A DNA stretch of 42,873 bases from Lachnospiraceae bacterium (GTDB lineage Bacteria; Bacillota; Clostridia; Lachnospirales; Lachnospiraceae), in contig JAFQOE010000042.1 of NCBI GenBank assembly GCA_017395635.1, forward strand, positions 1-42,873, in the 5' to 3' direction. Under the pieces are notes generated by a model. The model ran no database searches, was not told the DNA's origin, and saw only the letters and a program-made list of their open reading frames with translations. Both the position numbers and the translations under genes were made by a program. Below, one piece after another: positions 25,686 through 35,762 of this stretch; within the stretch, counting starts at the first letter, position 1; each line of letters starts with the position of its first letter.

Positions 25686-26477
25686 CTATACCACTCTCAT
25701 CGGACATCCCGAATCTTTTTCTACAATCTGCACATCCACACATAACTTCTGCAAATAATTGCTAATATAAGCAATAAAAATATGCTCCAAGCCATAATGC
25801 GTTGCATCAATCACAGTAAGTCCCATATCAACAGCATCCAAACCATCATGATGTCCAAAATCACCGGTCAAAAACAAATCATATCCATTCTTAACCACTA
25901 ATTTCTTATCACTTTTCCCGGAACCCGGCATAACTGCTATTCTTTCGTATACTCTATTACGGCTCTCTTCTGATTGATATAACATCACAAATGATATCTG
26001 AAACTTTTCTTTTACATATTCACAAACCTGTTCCGCCGTCATAGGTTTAGGCAACTTCCCATATCGTCCCATTCCAACGCCATTTTCTTCACATTCTTCA
26101 ATCGGACTGGTTTCCTCCAATGACAAAAATCGCTCTCCTGTTGCTAACTCAGCCATACCTCCCACTGCATCAAAATTCGTATGCATCGCATAGTAGCAAA
26201 TCCCATTTTCCGCTAAAGTCAGCACCTTTTCTGCAATAAAGTCATCCTCATTAATCTGTTTCAAAGAAGAAAAAATCATCGGATGATGTGTAACCAACAT
26301 ATCAACCTGTTCTGTCACTGCAGCTTCTACTACTTCCTTTGAGGCATCTAAAGCAATCATGATTTTTTTTACTTCTTTTTCCTTTCTTCCGACCAGCAAA
26401 CCTACATTATCCCAATCACAGGCATATTGTTTGGGAGAAAGTTGCTCCAAATGAGCTACAATATCTTTACATTTCAC
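25686..26477 (-). CDS. Nif3-like dinuclear metal-centre protein
   Basis: This 263-residue protein belongs to the Nif3/YbgI/YqfO family, toroidal hexamers with two metal ions; their biochemical role is not settled (a GTP cyclohydrolase type 2-like activity has been proposed). Visible metal-site motifs are WDNVGLLVG, LVTHHPMIF (His64-His65), HTNFDA and HYGLEHIF. It is the short form without the PII-like insert of YqfO. The start is GTG with GGAGGGG 8 bases upstream. It follows trmK by 20 bases, a pairing conserved across Firmicutes. Confidence 0.9.
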   Translation of the reverse strand: MKCKDIVAHLEQLSPKQYACDWDNVGLLVGRKEKEVKKIMIALDASKEVVEAAVTEQVDMLVTHHPMIFSSLKQINEDDFIAEKVLTLAENGICYYAMHTNFDAVGGMAELATGERFLSLEETSPIEECEENGVGMGRYGKLPKPMTAEQVCEYVKEKFQISFVMLYQSEESRNRVYERIAVMPGSGKSDKKLVVKNGYDLFLTGDFGHHDGLDAVDMGLTVIDATHYGLEHIFIAYISNYLQKLCVDVQIVEKDSGCPMRVV

Positions 26478-26497
26478 GTCTTCACCCCTCCAGTCAT

Positions 26498-27319
26498 CTA
26501 TCCAAAATACGTTAGTGCACGTTCATTTACTGCCATTTCACCTTTAATGCTATCCATACGTTGTCTTGTAGGTTCCGGTATTTCTTCTTGTGCCTCTATC
26601 GACTTTCTAATGGATGTTTCTACTTTATCCATAATCTGTTGTAACACTTTGCGTTCCTTCTGCAAAAAGGCAAGTAACGTCTCGTTCTGATTTCGAAGAT
26701 TACAACGTCCATATACCCATTCTTCTTCCGAATAGGATTCTTCATCAACAGATAACCAATCGATACCGGATTCATCCATATTAACTTGATTGCTTCCGAC
26801 ATTCTGATCAGGCACAACTGGTTCCGCTTTCATCACCGTATAATATTTGCCATCTTCCACCAACATTGTTTCACAGACAATATGATATTCATGTCTGTAC
26901 AAAAACATACGCACTTCTTTCAAATCAGACTGCGGTTGCAAAATCAATACCGGACGCTTTTTATCGTTACAAACAATATGTAATCCTCGTTCCAAAATGC
27001 CCTTCATCAAAAGACCGCCCATTCCGGCTATAATAACCGCATCCACTTCTCCCGGTTCTAATCGCTCCAATCCGTCACCTAACCGAATGTCGATTACATC
27101 TGAATAACCAGCCTCTTTTACATTTCTTTTGGCAATATCCAGCGGACCGGTTCGAACATCCATAGCAATCACTTTCTCAGCAAGCTGACGTTGCATCAAA
27201 GCAATCGAAACATAAGCATGATCGCATCCTACATCCGCTATAGTAAAGGACTGCGGTGAAACCATATTCACCACAGCCTCCATTCTCTTAGACAAATTAA
27301 CATCCTTCATAGATACCAT
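26498..27319 (-). CDS. trmK: tRNA (adenine-22-N1)-methyltransferase
   Basis: This 273-residue SAM-dependent methyltransferase modifies A22 in tRNA. It shows the SAM-binding ADVGCDHAYVSI (28-39), a second acidic motif MDVRTGPL, RLGDGLERL, and AGMGG, the family's mark. The C-terminal part (about 200-273) is helical, as in YqfN. A Glu/Asp-rich insert (180-205) is a little longer than usual. The ATG is at 27319 with a close GGAG. It lies between rpoD and nif3, the usual order in Clostridia. Confidence 0.92.
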   Translation of the reverse strand: MVSMKDVNLSKRMEAVVNMVSPQSFTIADVGCDHAYVSIALMQRQLAEKVIAMDVRTGPLDIAKRNVKEAGYSDVIDIRLGDGLERLEPGEVDAVIIAGMGGLLMKGILERGLHIVCNDKKRPVLILQPQSDLKEVRMFLYRHEYHIVCETMLVEDGKYYTVMKAEPVVPDQNVGSNQVNMDESGIDWLSVDEESYSEEEWVYGRCNLRNQNETLLAFLQKERKVLQQIMDKVETSIRKSIEAQEEIPEPTRQRMDSIKGEMAVNERALTYFG

Positions 27320-27351
27320 TCTACTCCAAATAATCCTATTTTAAAATAATC

Positions 27352-28713
27352 CTACTCTAAGTAATCTCTTAACTTTCTGCTACGGCTAGGATGTCTCAAC
27401 TTACGAAGTGCTTTCGCCTCAATCTGACGAATACGCTCTCTTGTAACATTGAATTCCTTTCCAACCTCTTCCAAGGTTCTAGCTCGTCCATCATCCAAAC
27501 CAAAACGTAATTTCAAAACCTTTTGCTCTCTATCAGTCAGAGTATCTAACACTTCCTCTAACTGTTCCTTTAACAAAGTAAATGCAGCCGCATCCGCAGG
27601 AACAGGAACATTTTCATCCTGGATAAAATCTCCCAAATGGCTGTCTTCCTCTTCACCAATTGGAGTCTCTAACGAAACCGGTTCCTGAGAAATTTTCAAA
27701 ATCTCTCGTACACGTTCAACCGGAATATCCATCTCTTCTGCAATTTCTTCCGGAGATGGTTCTCTTCCCAACTCCTGCAATAATTGACGGGAAACACGAA
27801 TCAACTTATTGATTGTTTCAACCATATGCACCGGAATACGGATTGTTCTAGCCTGATCTGCAATCGCTCTTGTAATTGCCTGACGAATCCACCATGTTGC
27901 ATAAGTAGAGAATTTGTATCCTTTGCTATAATCAAACTTTTCAACCGCTTTGATGAGACCGAGATTACCTTCCTGTATCAAATCAAGGAACAACATACCA
28001 CGACCTACATAACGCTTTGCAATACTTACAACAAGACGAAGATTCGCTTCTGCAAGTTTCTTCTTTGCGTAATCACCTGCATCGATTAACTCCTGAAGCT
28101 GCTTCTTTGTCTCCTCATCTAACTCATCGCCCATTTCGTCTATCTGACTCTGTGCAGCATCTCCCGCCTCCATCTTCTTAGCCAAAGCAATCTCCTCTTC
28201 TGCACTCAAAAGAGGAACCTTACCAATTTCCTTTAAATACATACGCACCGGATCTTCGATATTAGTACCTTCCGGAACCGACAAATCAATCTTTTCAACT
28301 GAGATTTCTTCATCATTCTCAACTTCTAACAGCGCATCCTCATCCGGTTCTTCTTCATCCTCAGTAATTGTTAATACATCTACTTTATTCTGTTCTAAGA
28401 AATCAAAAATTTCTACCATGCGATCTGTAGTCAACTCTACATCCTTGCTCGTTGCAAAACACGCAATAATTTCATTGTCTTCAATCACATTTTTCTTTTT
28501 CTGGGCAAGTGCAAGCAATTCCTTTAACTTCTCCTGGAATTTTGCATCATCTTCCGAATTGCTTTCTTTCGAATTTTGTGAATCGCCTTCTTTGGTAGCT
28601 GCTACCTCATCTGTTGATTTTGCCTTCGTAGTTCTCTTTCTAGTGGTTTTCTTTGTCTGTTCCACCTCTGTCACATTCATTTCACTTAATTCTTCTACTT
28701 TTTTCTTTGCCAT
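27352..28713 (-). CDS. rpoD: RNA polymerase primary sigma factor
   Basis: This 453-residue sigma-70 directs RNA polymerase to housekeeping promoters, matching the TTGACA/TATAAT-type sites seen across the window. Region 1.1-like sequence spans about 60-115. Region 1.2 begins at [11 protein letters not shown] (154). Region 2 covers about 215-290, including [16 protein letters not shown]. Region 3 spans about 295-375. Region 4 covers 385-445, with the helix-turn-helix [20 protein letters not shown]. The first 55 residues are a lysine/threonine then acidic, low-complexity extension. It sits 30 bases after dnaG. Confidence 0.97.
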   Translation of the reverse strand: MAKKKVEELSEMNVTEVEQTKKTTRKRTTKAKSTDEVAATKEGDSQNSKESNSEDDAKFQEKLKELLALAQKKKNVIEDNEIIACFATSKDVELTTDRMVEIFDFLEQNKVDVLTITEDEEEPDEDALLEVENDEEISVEKIDLSVPEGTNIEDPVRMYLKEIGKVPLLSAEEEIALAKKMEAGDAAQSQIDEMGDELDEETKKQLQELIDAGDYAKKKLAEANLRLVVSIAKRYVGRGMLFLDLIQEGNLGLIKAVEKFDYSKGYKFSTYATWWIRQAITRAIADQARTIRIPVHMVETINKLIRVSRQLLQELGREPSPEEIAEEMDIPVERVREILKISQEPVSLETPIGEEEDSHLGDFIQDENVPVPADAAAFTLLKEQLEEVLDTLTDREQKVLKLRFGLDDGRARTLEEVGKEFNVTRERIRQIEAKALRKLRHPSRSRKLRDYLE

Positions 28714-28744
28714 TTCCTGTTCCTTTCTACAATACCTGGTATCT

Positions 28745-30523
28745 TTATCTAAATGTATTGATTGGTTTCATTTTTTCTATCTTAACTTTCGCCATAATCA
28801 GCTCACTTTGCTTAGTCAAATCACCTTTCGTCATTTCCAATTGATGTTCAATGCTTCGAAGCTTAATTGTTTTCACCAAATCTGTTACAACCTTGGATTT
28901 CTCACTTTGTGGAATCTCCATATCAAAATCCTGTTGCATAATCATGGAAACCTTTTCATGTTCTTCTTTACTTTGATAATGATTCATTATTGCCGCCGGC
29001 GTTACTTTTCCATCCCGATTATATTGCTCATAAAGCTCCTTTATCACATCATGATAAACCGGTTCAAAAAAATCGTCTGGCGATATCATGTTCTTCAACA
29101 CATCAAATAATGCATTTTCATTAATCAACCAGGAAATCAACAGTCTTTCGGACTTTAATTGTTGTTGTTCCTTCTCTTCTTCCGGAGATTTTCGATTCCT
29201 ATCACGAAAAGCGAAAGTATCCACCTTGGTCGCACCGGTAATTCCATACTGCGTAACTGCTTCTTTCAAGCTATCTCTATCAATATCATACTGTTTGGCT
29301 ACACTATCAATGTAATTCTTTCGTTCCATCGGTTCTGATATGAGAGACAGGCGTTTTGCTGCTTCCTTTTGAAACTGCGTTCGCTCCTGCGGATCTTCCT
29401 GATTATAATTATGTGCCAAAACGTCAATTTCAAACATAGTTGCACTTTTCGCTTCGCCGATACGTTTTTCCATACCTTCCGTACCTTCCGCACGAATCAC
29501 TTCATCCGGATCTTTGTACGGTTTTAAAGAAATTACCCTGGCCGGCATTTCAAACTCTCTCATAATCTCTAACGCTCGTAACGCCGCCTTCGTACCAGCC
29601 TCATCACTGTCATAAGCCAAATAAGCTCTATCCGTAAATCGTTTGATCAGATTAACCTGTCCGACTGTAAGTGCTGTTCCAAGAGATGCAACTGCATTAT
29701 CAAATCCCGCCTGATGCATGGATATGACATCCATATATCCTTCACAAAAAATGATTCCCGGCCGCTTACTTTTTTTGGCAAGATTCAATCCATACAAGTT
29801 ACGACTCTTATCAAACACTAAAGTATCCTGCGTATTAATATATTTCGGTTTGGCATCACCCATAACACGTCCGCCAAATCCAATCACCCGATTATTGGTA
29901 TCAATAATCGGAAACATGACTCTATTCCAAAATCGGTCTGAAAATCCATGCTTTTCATCATACTTTACAAGACCTGAATCCTTTAAATCATCATCTTTGT
30001 ATCCTTTATTCTTTAAATATTTGTATAAATCATCACTATATACATCTGAAAATCCCAAACCAAACTTGGTTATCGTCTCATCTGTCAATCCTCTATCCTT
30101 CAAATATTGAAAGGCATTCGTTCCATGATCTGTCTTTAACAAATAATGAAAATAACCAGCTGCCAACTTATTCATATCCTTAATCTTAGTTCTTGCATCC
30201 GCCTGTCGCTTGGCTTCTGCCGACATCTCCTGCTTTGGCAAATCATATCCTGCACGTTCCGCCAAAGATTCCAAAGCTTCCGGAAATGTAAAATTCTCAT
30301 GTTCCATCAAAAAAGTAAAGACATTCCCACCTACTCCACAACCGAAGCAGTGATACATCTGTTTCTCCCTACTCACATGGAAAGAAGGTGTTTTCTCATG
30401 ATGAAAAGGACAACATGCCGAATGAGAATTCCCTTTACGCTTAAGGTTTACATAACTTCCTATCACATCCACTATATCATTTCTGGAACGAACTTCTTCC
30501 ACAACTTCATCTGAGTAATACAC
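28745..30523 (-). CDS. dnaG: DNA primase
   Basis: This 592-residue enzyme makes RNA primers at the replication fork. The N-terminal zinc domain has [11 protein letters not shown] (Cys38, His41) and CFGCGVGG (Cys59, Cys62). The RNA polymerase core includes [11 protein letters not shown] and RVMFPIID. The TOPRIM part has [14 protein letters not shown] (Glu261) and AYDSDEAG (Asp305, Asp307). The C-terminal part should bind the helicase. The start is GTG with AAGGTGG 7 bases upstream. It is part of the dnaG-rpoD macromolecular synthesis unit. Confidence 0.97.
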   Translation of the reverse strand: MYYSDEVVEEVRSRNDIVDVIGSYVNLKRKGNSHSACCPFHHEKTPSFHVSREKQMYHCFGCGVGGNVFTFLMEHENFTFPEALESLAERAGYDLPKQEMSAEAKRQADARTKIKDMNKLAAGYFHYLLKTDHGTNAFQYLKDRGLTDETITKFGLGFSDVYSDDLYKYLKNKGYKDDDLKDSGLVKYDEKHGFSDRFWNRVMFPIIDTNNRVIGFGGRVMGDAKPKYINTQDTLVFDKSRNLYGLNLAKKSKRPGIIFCEGYMDVISMHQAGFDNAVASLGTALTVGQVNLIKRFTDRAYLAYDSDEAGTKAALRALEIMREFEMPARVISLKPYKDPDEVIRAEGTEGMEKRIGEAKSATMFEIDVLAHNYNQEDPQERTQFQKEAAKRLSLISEPMERKNYIDSVAKQYDIDRDSLKEAVTQYGITGATKVDTFAFRDRNRKSPEEEKEQQQLKSERLLISWLINENALFDVLKNMISPDDFFEPVYHDVIKELYEQYNRDGKVTPAAIMNHYQSKEEHEKVSMIMQQDFDMEIPQSEKSKVVTDLVKTIKLRSIEHQLEMTKGDLTKQSELIMAKVKIEKMKPINTFR

Positions 30524-30593
30524 CTTCTCACCACCTTTCTTATACTTTTTGCATTATGTTAATCCAAATATTATGTTAACCACCAATTTTATC

Positions 30594-31598
30594 TTATCTG
30601 TTCCATCCCAAAGGCTCGAATGCTTCCTGAAACTTCATAACCGCATAATTATCTGTCATTCCCGCAATATAATCGCACACTACAATCTCTTGATCTTCTC
30701 CTCGTTCAATCATTGCTACATATTCCTCCGGCATAAGCTCAGGTCTTAATATATAATAATCAAACAATTCCTGAAGCATACGTTGTGCTTTCACTTCTTC
30801 ACTTTTTGCCACCGGATTGGTGTACACTGTCTCAAACAAAAAACTACGAAGACCTGTCATAGCCTGACGAATATCCGGCGAACATACTATATCATTCTTA
30901 CCTTCACTATTGGCAATCACATCATGAATAATGGTATTCAAACGATCCCTTGTGCGCTTACCAAGCTTATCTGTACAATCTTGTGGCAAATCCTGTTCTA
31001 ACAGAATCCCTCCACGAATTGCATCATCTATATCATGGTTAATATATGCTATTTTATCCGCTAATTGAACAATCTTACCCTCTAATGTACCCGGAGAACC
31101 TGCTGTCTTATGATGTAAAATTCCATCTCTAACCTCAACCGTAAGATTCAGTCCCCGACCCTTTTTTTCCAAGCGTTCCACTACACGGATACTCTGTTCA
31201 TTGTGTTTAAATCCTTTGGAACAAACTTCATTTAATGCCCGTTCACCTGCATGACCAAAAGGCGTATGTCCCAAGTCATGACCTAACGCAATGGCTTCCG
31301 TCAACTCCTCATTCAAGCGCAACGCTCTGGCAATTGTTCGTGCTGTCTGAGCAACCTCCAATGTATGAGTCAACCGTGTTCTGTAATGATCTCCCTCCGG
31401 AGATAGAAAAACCTGCGTTTTCTGCTTCAATCTACGAAAAGACTTACTATGAAGAATACGGTCTCGATCTCTCTGGTAAATGGTTCTTACATCACACATG
31501 GGTTCATCTATGTCACGACCTTTGGATTGATCCGAAAATGATGCATCCTCACATAAGTACTCATGTTCCAAAGCTTCTAACTTTTCACGAATGTTCAT
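30594..31598 (-). CDS. dgt: Deoxyguanosinetriphosphate triphosphohydrolase-like protein
   Basis: This 334-residue HD-superfamily protein probably hydrolyses dNTPs to nucleosides and triphosphate. The metal site is seen as THTLEVAQTA (His78), LGHDLGHTPFGHAGE (His107-Asp108), and the later Asp in YINHDIDDAIR. SKSFRRLKQKTQVF is typical of the Dgt type 2 family. It precedes dnaG by 70 bases and is likely co-transcribed with it, an order common in Clostridia. Start ATG with AAGGAAGGAA upstream. Confidence 0.92.
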   Translation of the reverse strand: MNIREKLEALEHEYLCEDASFSDQSKGRDIDEPMCDVRTIYQRDRDRILHSKSFRRLKQKTQVFLSPEGDHYRTRLTHTLEVAQTARTIARALRLNEELTEAIALGHDLGHTPFGHAGERALNEVCSKGFKHNEQSIRVVERLEKKGRGLNLTVEVRDGILHHKTAGSPGTLEGKIVQLADKIAYINHDIDDAIRGGILLEQDLPQDCTDKLGKRTRDRLNTIIHDVIANSEGKNDIVCSPDIRQAMTGLRSFLFETVYTNPVAKSEEVKAQRMLQELFDYYILRPELMPEEYVAMIERGEDQEIVVCDYIAGMTDNYAVMKFQEAFEPLGWNR

Positions 31599-31638
31599 TC
31601 CACCGATTCCTTCCTTTCTTCAAAGTCAAAATAACCGT

Positions 31639-31661
31639 CTATTTTATAATATTCGACACAA
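31639..31661 (-). promoter_or_regulatory. Possible promoter of dgt (weak)
   Basis: The minus strand has a good -10 (TATAAA followed by AT) near 31640-31648, preceded at 17 bases only by TTTCTT, a poor -35. TTGAAA is also present but too close. The block lies about 40 bases before dgt. The rest of 31599-31878 holds the amylase terminator and no convincing gene. Confidence 0.3.
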
Positions 31662-31762
31662 TTTCAAGAAACCCTTTTTATTTTTTGCCTTTTTATCCCT
31701 TTTTATTCCAAGTAGTTGTTCGTAAACATGTGATATGCTGCCAGCAAAATTTCTTACTAACA

Positions 31763-31791
31763 AAAAAGCAAGCCCAACCGGCTTACTTTTT
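31763..31791 (-). terminator. Terminator downstream of the GH13 gene pair
   Basis: AAAAAGCAAGCC (31763-31774) and GGCTTACTTTTT (31780-31791) form a 12-bp stem with one G-U pair. On the minus strand the stem runs into TTTTTT and GTTAG. It lies 88 bases after the stop of the neopullulanase-like gene. Confidence 0.8.
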
Positions 31792-31878
31792 GTAGTAATA
31801 TAACTATATAAATATATTTTTACCATTCCCGACATTCCTCCAATGGCATCTGTTGTTTGTGATGTGTAATTCTCATAA

Positions 31879-33546
31879 CTATACAACTTTTACCGTTTCT
31901 CCATTACACTCAATTGTTACTGTTACCGTATATTTTTTTACATCAAACACAACTATCGATTTTGCATCGTCCAATTCCCGCTCAATTATCAAAACGCCAT
32001 TTGTATCATCACAAATTCTTCGCACTTCTTTTCCTGCCACTAAGACCGGATATCTTTTTCGCACCTGAATCAATTTGCGATACCAGGAAAACATCTCTTT
32101 ATCCTGATATTTCTCATCCCAAACCATTCCTCTTCTGCAATCCGGATCCTCCCCACCAGACATGCCATACTCATCTCCGTAATAAATAAATGGCATTCCC
32201 GGCATCAAAAGTTGCAGTGCTGCCGCCATGCGAAGCTTTTCTTTCTTTTCACCGCACGCATGTAAAAATCGGGCTGTATCATGACTATCTATAAGGTTCC
32301 ACAAAACAGGATACACCTTATTATGTAGATTCCCACGTAAATGGTCCAATCTTTCCATAAACTGACTCACAGTATATTCCTCATGAGCTATAAGCTTCAA
32401 TACCGCTGTAAAGAAATCATAATTCATGACCGTATCCCACTCATCACCTTCTAAGAAATCCCCTGCATAATACCAAATTTCACCTATTATAAGCGCTTCC
32501 GGATTCACTTTACGCACTTCTTTACGAAACCGTTTCCAGAAAATATGACTTATTTCATCTGCCACATCCAAACGCCAACCGTCAATTCCACATTCCTTCA
32601 ACCAGTACTGTGCCACCTTAATCACATAATCTATGGTTTCTTCATTTTGCAGATTCAATTTGGGCATACCACCATAATAGGAAAACGTCTTAAAATTCGG
32701 CTTTGTAAAAGGTTCCGCCTTCAACGGATAATCGTCTATGTAATACCAATCCCAATACTCGGATTCGCGTCCTTTTTCTACTATATCAGCAAACGCAAAA
32801 AATTTCGGTGAAGTGTGATTAAATACTGCATCCATAATCACACGTATGCCATGACTATGTGCCAAATCCACTAGCTCCTTCAAATCTTGCGTCGTTCCAA
32901 AAGAAGGATCTATTTTGTAATAATCAATGGTATCGTACTTATGTGTAGAATCAGACATAAAAATCGGTGTCATATAAATTATATCCACTCCAAGCTCCAC
33001 CAAATGTTCAAAGTGTTCGATAATTCCTCTTAAATCACCCTTTAAATCATCCGTAGCTGTAATCGGTGTTTTATTCCAAAGTTCTTCCGACACCTCTTTA
33101 CTACTGGCATACCGGGATGGAAAGATCTGATACACCACCTTATTCTTCGCCCATTCCGGAACATCAAAATACTCTTCTTCTCTCAAATTCTGTGGACAAT
33201 TAAACATAAAATGTGTGTTGTCAATTGGTTCATCATAAAATTCACCATTTCCAAAATAGCGAACCATCCCTGTTTTATCTGTCAACTCAAAATAATATCG
33301 CAGACAAATCACATCTATCTCCAACACAGCTTCAAAATAATCAAAAAAGCAATCACTAGCCACCTTTTCCATCCGGCATTCGTTGCGAGTATCAAAGACA
33401 TCTATCGGAATATATTTGTCCCTGCTACGTAACACAACTGTTTCCATGTCATTCTTTTTGGTCTGAATACGAAACAGAAACTTCCCTTTCTCCAATGCAA
33501 AACAATCCCTTTTATCTGCCAAATGACGAATTGCTGAATATTCCAT
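31879..33546 (-). CDS. GH13 alpha-glycosidase (neopullulanase/cyclomaltodextrinase type)
   Basis: This 555-residue enzyme has no signal peptide, so it acts inside the cell on imported maltodextrins, cyclodextrins or pullulan fragments. The N-terminal 125 residues match the CBM34-like domain of the GH13_20 group. The (beta/alpha)8 barrel follows, with YQIFPSRYA, DAVFNHTS, GWRLDVADE (nucleophile Asp327), IGEIW (acid/base Glu356) and LIDSHDTAR (Asp423). MPFIYYGDEYGM is also typical. Start ATG after GGGGAGGTACT. It lies 116 bases after the alpha-amylase gene, with repeat copy C between them, and probably shares its transcript. Confidence 0.9.
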   Translation of the reverse strand: MEYSAIRHLADKRDCFALEKGKFLFRIQTKKNDMETVVLRSRDKYIPIDVFDTRNECRMEKVASDCFFDYFEAVLEIDVICLRYYFELTDKTGMVRYFGNGEFYDEPIDNTHFMFNCPQNLREEEYFDVPEWAKNKVVYQIFPSRYASSKEVSEELWNKTPITATDDLKGDLRGIIEHFEHLVELGVDIIYMTPIFMSDSTHKYDTIDYYKIDPSFGTTQDLKELVDLAHSHGIRVIMDAVFNHTSPKFFAFADIVEKGRESEYWDWYYIDDYPLKAEPFTKPNFKTFSYYGGMPKLNLQNEETIDYVIKVAQYWLKECGIDGWRLDVADEISHIFWKRFRKEVRKVNPEALIIGEIWYYAGDFLEGDEWDTVMNYDFFTAVLKLIAHEEYTVSQFMERLDHLRGNLHNKVYPVLWNLIDSHDTARFLHACGEKKEKLRMAAALQLLMPGMPFIYYGDEYGMSGGEDPDCRRGMVWDEKYQDKEMFSWYRKLIQVRKRYPVLVAGKEVRRICDDTNGVLIIERELDDAKSIVVFDVKKYTVTVTIECNGETVKVV

Positions 33547-33596
33547 AGTACCTCCCCATTTTCTCTCACATCAAACCTACGATTGTGTGTTACATC

Positions 33597-33623
33597 GTAA
33601 CTATTCAGTATTTTTATAGTTAC
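33597..33623 (-). repeat. GTAACT-N15-AGTTAC palindromic repeat, copy C
   Basis: GTAACT (33597-33602) and AGTTAC (33618-33623) flank 15 bases. The arms extend to a perfect 8-bp stem (GTAACTAT/ATAGTTAC) around an 11-base loop with AATACTGA on the minus strand. It lies 40 bases after the amylase stop and before the next gene. Confidence 0.75.
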
Positions 33624-33662
33624 ATTACGCCCTTATTTCCCAAAATACCATCTAAGAAATGT

Positions 33663-35579
33663 CTACTCTTCATTCTCTTCCAAAGGTTCTAAAGTATTCT
33701 CTTCTTGGTTCTCTTCCTTATGTGTAAACCCTAGTTCTTCTCTTTGCGCACGCTCCATCTCTTCTTTTTGTGCGCGTTCCAGATCTTCTTTCAAGTGTGT
33801 GTATTTTGCGTCATAGAATAAATCTTCTCCTATGCCATCTCCTGGTCCCTCATAAGCCGATACTTCAATCCAATCTCTAAAAATCCCATCTACATATCTG
33901 CCAAATTCGTCCGGTTCCGGTATTATCAGTTCTTCTATCATCCCAACAGCTTCTGTTTCTGCATTGTCTTCCAACAAATCAATCTGTGTAGCCTCCACAC
34001 ACTCGTCCAACATTGCATTGTCCTCCGATTCCGGCAAGTTTTCCTGTACCACATCATCTGTATTGTCATTTTCTTCTGTCTGTGCTACCTCCGGCTTTGG
34101 TATATAATATTTTCTTTCCTTAATCACTTCTCCTTCTTTTGCCTTCCAGACTGATACACTTCCATCTTCAACCCAAAACTCTCCAAAACCATTCTCATCA
34201 ATCAAAACGGTTTCCTCTACATGATGTAAAATATCTTCAAAGGTACAACCGGCAAAATGTTTTCCAACATACATCCGCTTCATTCCGGCTTTTTCCACCG
34301 TCATAATGACTGCAAAACCGGAATCCGGTATCTCATCAATACCTTCTCTCGTCCAGCCAACAATCTTAGGATGGTTAAAATAATCATGCTGTACGCCATA
34401 TGCTGCATCTTTTCTTAAATCCATCAACTCCTTGAGACCTTCAATTGGCTTAAGATTACAGTGCGGAACACCATAATAATCTCCATAGAATACGCAAGGA
34501 TACCCTTCTTCTCTCAACAAAATCAAACAATAAGCATGTAATTTGAACCATTCTAATATATAAGACTGTAATGCCTGTCCGGGTTCCGTATCATGGTTAT
34601 CCACGAAAGTTACTGCCAGCTCCGGTTTGGAATGTAGCAAAGTGTTCTTTAATATATAACGCATGTCATAATATCCATTACTGGTGGATGCATGAAACAT
34701 ATTAAAATGTAACGGAACATCAAACAAAGTTAAAGTCCCTTCTGTCTTTTCAATATAGTTTTCTAAAATCGGCAATTCTGCATTCCAATACTCTCCAACT
34801 GCAAAAATCGGTTTTTGATATTTGTCCCTTAAACCACCAAGCCAGTTTCGGAAGAAATTAAAATCAATATGTTTTACTGCATCTAAACGAAATCCATCCA
34901 CTCCGGTAAACTCAAAATACCACTCACCCCAGCGCTGTAGTTCCTCTACAACTTCTTCATCGCTCATATCCACGTCAACACCCATGAGATAATCATAATT
35001 ACCAAACTCACCATCTACATCACTATCCCATTCTTTTCCAATAAAACGATAGATTCCATTTTCCTGGCTTTTGGCATCATAATCTGTTCCATGAAAATTC
35101 GTCCAATCCCACTTAAAATCTGAATATTGTCCATTTCTTCCCGGAAATGTAAACTTAGTCCATACCGTAATCTTTTTCTTTCCATGAACTTCCCGATTCC
35201 GGTCATACTCATCATGTCCATAAGCAAATATTCGTTCCTTTTCATCAGCACCCATCCTGTGTCCTAAAACGATATCTGCCAAAACCTCTATTCCCATACT
35301 CTGTAAGGTTTTGATTGCCAAAAGGTACTCATCCTTACTTCCATATTTGGTTTCAACCGTTCCCTTCTGGTCGAATTCTCCCAAATCATATAAGTCATAA
35401 ACCGCATAACCTACATCTTGCGCACCACTTGCACCCTTATATGCCGGTGGAAGCCAAACTGCAGTCACGCCATGCTCCTTCAATTGCTTCGCTTCTTGTG
35501 CCACATGCTTCCAGTGGTTCTTATCCGGTTTCAGATACCATTCAAAATCCTGCATCATTAATTTATTTCTATTCATCAT
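33663..35579 (-). CDS. Cytoplasmic alpha-amylase (GH13_5) with acidic C-terminal extension
   Basis: This 638-residue protein has no signal peptide. Residues 1-483 follow the E. coli AmyA-type cytoplasmic alpha-amylase: MMQDFEWYL, WLPPAYKG, LGHRMGADEKERI, GFRLDAVKHID (nucleophile Asp233), VGEYWNAEL (Glu263) and FVDNHDTEPGQALQ (Asp330). The Asn that usually precedes the region I His (NH, a calcium ligand) is Gly106 here. Residues 484-638 are an extra tail, strongly acidic, with a short repeat (LERAQKEEMERAQREEL) near the end and no recognised family. Start ATG after GAGGG and 7 bases. It probably degrades intracellular glycogen or maltodextrin together with the next gene. Confidence 0.9.
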   Translation of the reverse strand: MMNRNKLMMQDFEWYLKPDKNHWKHVAQEAKQLKEHGVTAVWLPPAYKGASGAQDVGYAVYDLYDLGEFDQKGTVETKYGSKDEYLLAIKTLQSMGIEVLADIVLGHRMGADEKERIFAYGHDEYDRNREVHGKKKITVWTKFTFPGRNGQYSDFKWDWTNFHGTDYDAKSQENGIYRFIGKEWDSDVDGEFGNYDYLMGVDVDMSDEEVVEELQRWGEWYFEFTGVDGFRLDAVKHIDFNFFRNWLGGLRDKYQKPIFAVGEYWNAELPILENYIEKTEGTLTLFDVPLHFNMFHASTSNGYYDMRYILKNTLLHSKPELAVTFVDNHDTEPGQALQSYILEWFKLHAYCLILLREEGYPCVFYGDYYGVPHCNLKPIEGLKELMDLRKDAAYGVQHDYFNHPKIVGWTREGIDEIPDSGFAVIMTVEKAGMKRMYVGKHFAGCTFEDILHHVEETVLIDENGFGEFWVEDGSVSVWKAKEGEVIKERKYYIPKPEVAQTEENDNTDDVVQENLPESEDNAMLDECVEATQIDLLEDNAETEAVGMIEELIIPEPDEFGRYVDGIFRDWIEVSAYEGPGDGIGEDLFYDAKYTHLKEDLERAQKEEMERAQREELGFTHKEENQEENTLEPLEENEE

Positions 35580-35629
35580 TTTCTATCCCTCTATACATTC
35601 AAAAACTTTTAACATTGTTCAAAGAATTT

Positions 35630-35656
35630 GTAGTTATTCAGTACGTTCATAAATAC
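35630..35656 (-). repeat. Degenerate GTAACT-type repeat, copy E
   Basis: GTAGTT (35630-35635) and AAATAC (35651-35656) flank 15 bases whose interior, ATTCAGTACGTTCAT, is close to the family core. The arms have lost pairing. It lies in the predicted leader of the alpha-amylase gene. Confidence 0.5.
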
Positions 35657-35678
35657 AATGACTTCTTTTATTTCAGCT

Positions 35679-35687
35679 ATTATAACA
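35679..35687 (-). promoter_or_regulatory. Extended -10 promoter of the alpha-amylase gene pair
   Basis: The minus strand reads TGTTATAAT (TGnTATAAT form), preceded by TTGTG. The -35 region (GGTTTT) is weak. The start near 35672 would leave a leader of about 93 bases that includes repeat copy E. No catabolite-repression box was seen. Confidence 0.5.
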
Positions 35688-35762
35688 CAATAAATGTATC
35701 GAAAACCATATTATTTTGTTGTTTCTCTCCAAAAGAATAACCACAATCGCTATTCAAAAGGA

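Noticed and set aside
28418..29110. 230-codon plus-strand open frame opposite rpoD and dnaG
   Set aside because: It is the antisense shadow of two well-supported genes, with no ribosome binding site and low-complexity composition.
30539..30567. TTGGAT-17-TATAAG promoter before dnaG
   Set aside because: Its predicted transcript start would fall within or after the dnaG ribosome binding site; the unit is more likely read from upstream of dgt.
31644..31886. 80-codon minus-strand open frame after the neopullulanase-like gene
   Set aside because: It runs straight through the terminator stem at 31763-31791, begins inside the preceding gene, and has no ribosome binding site.
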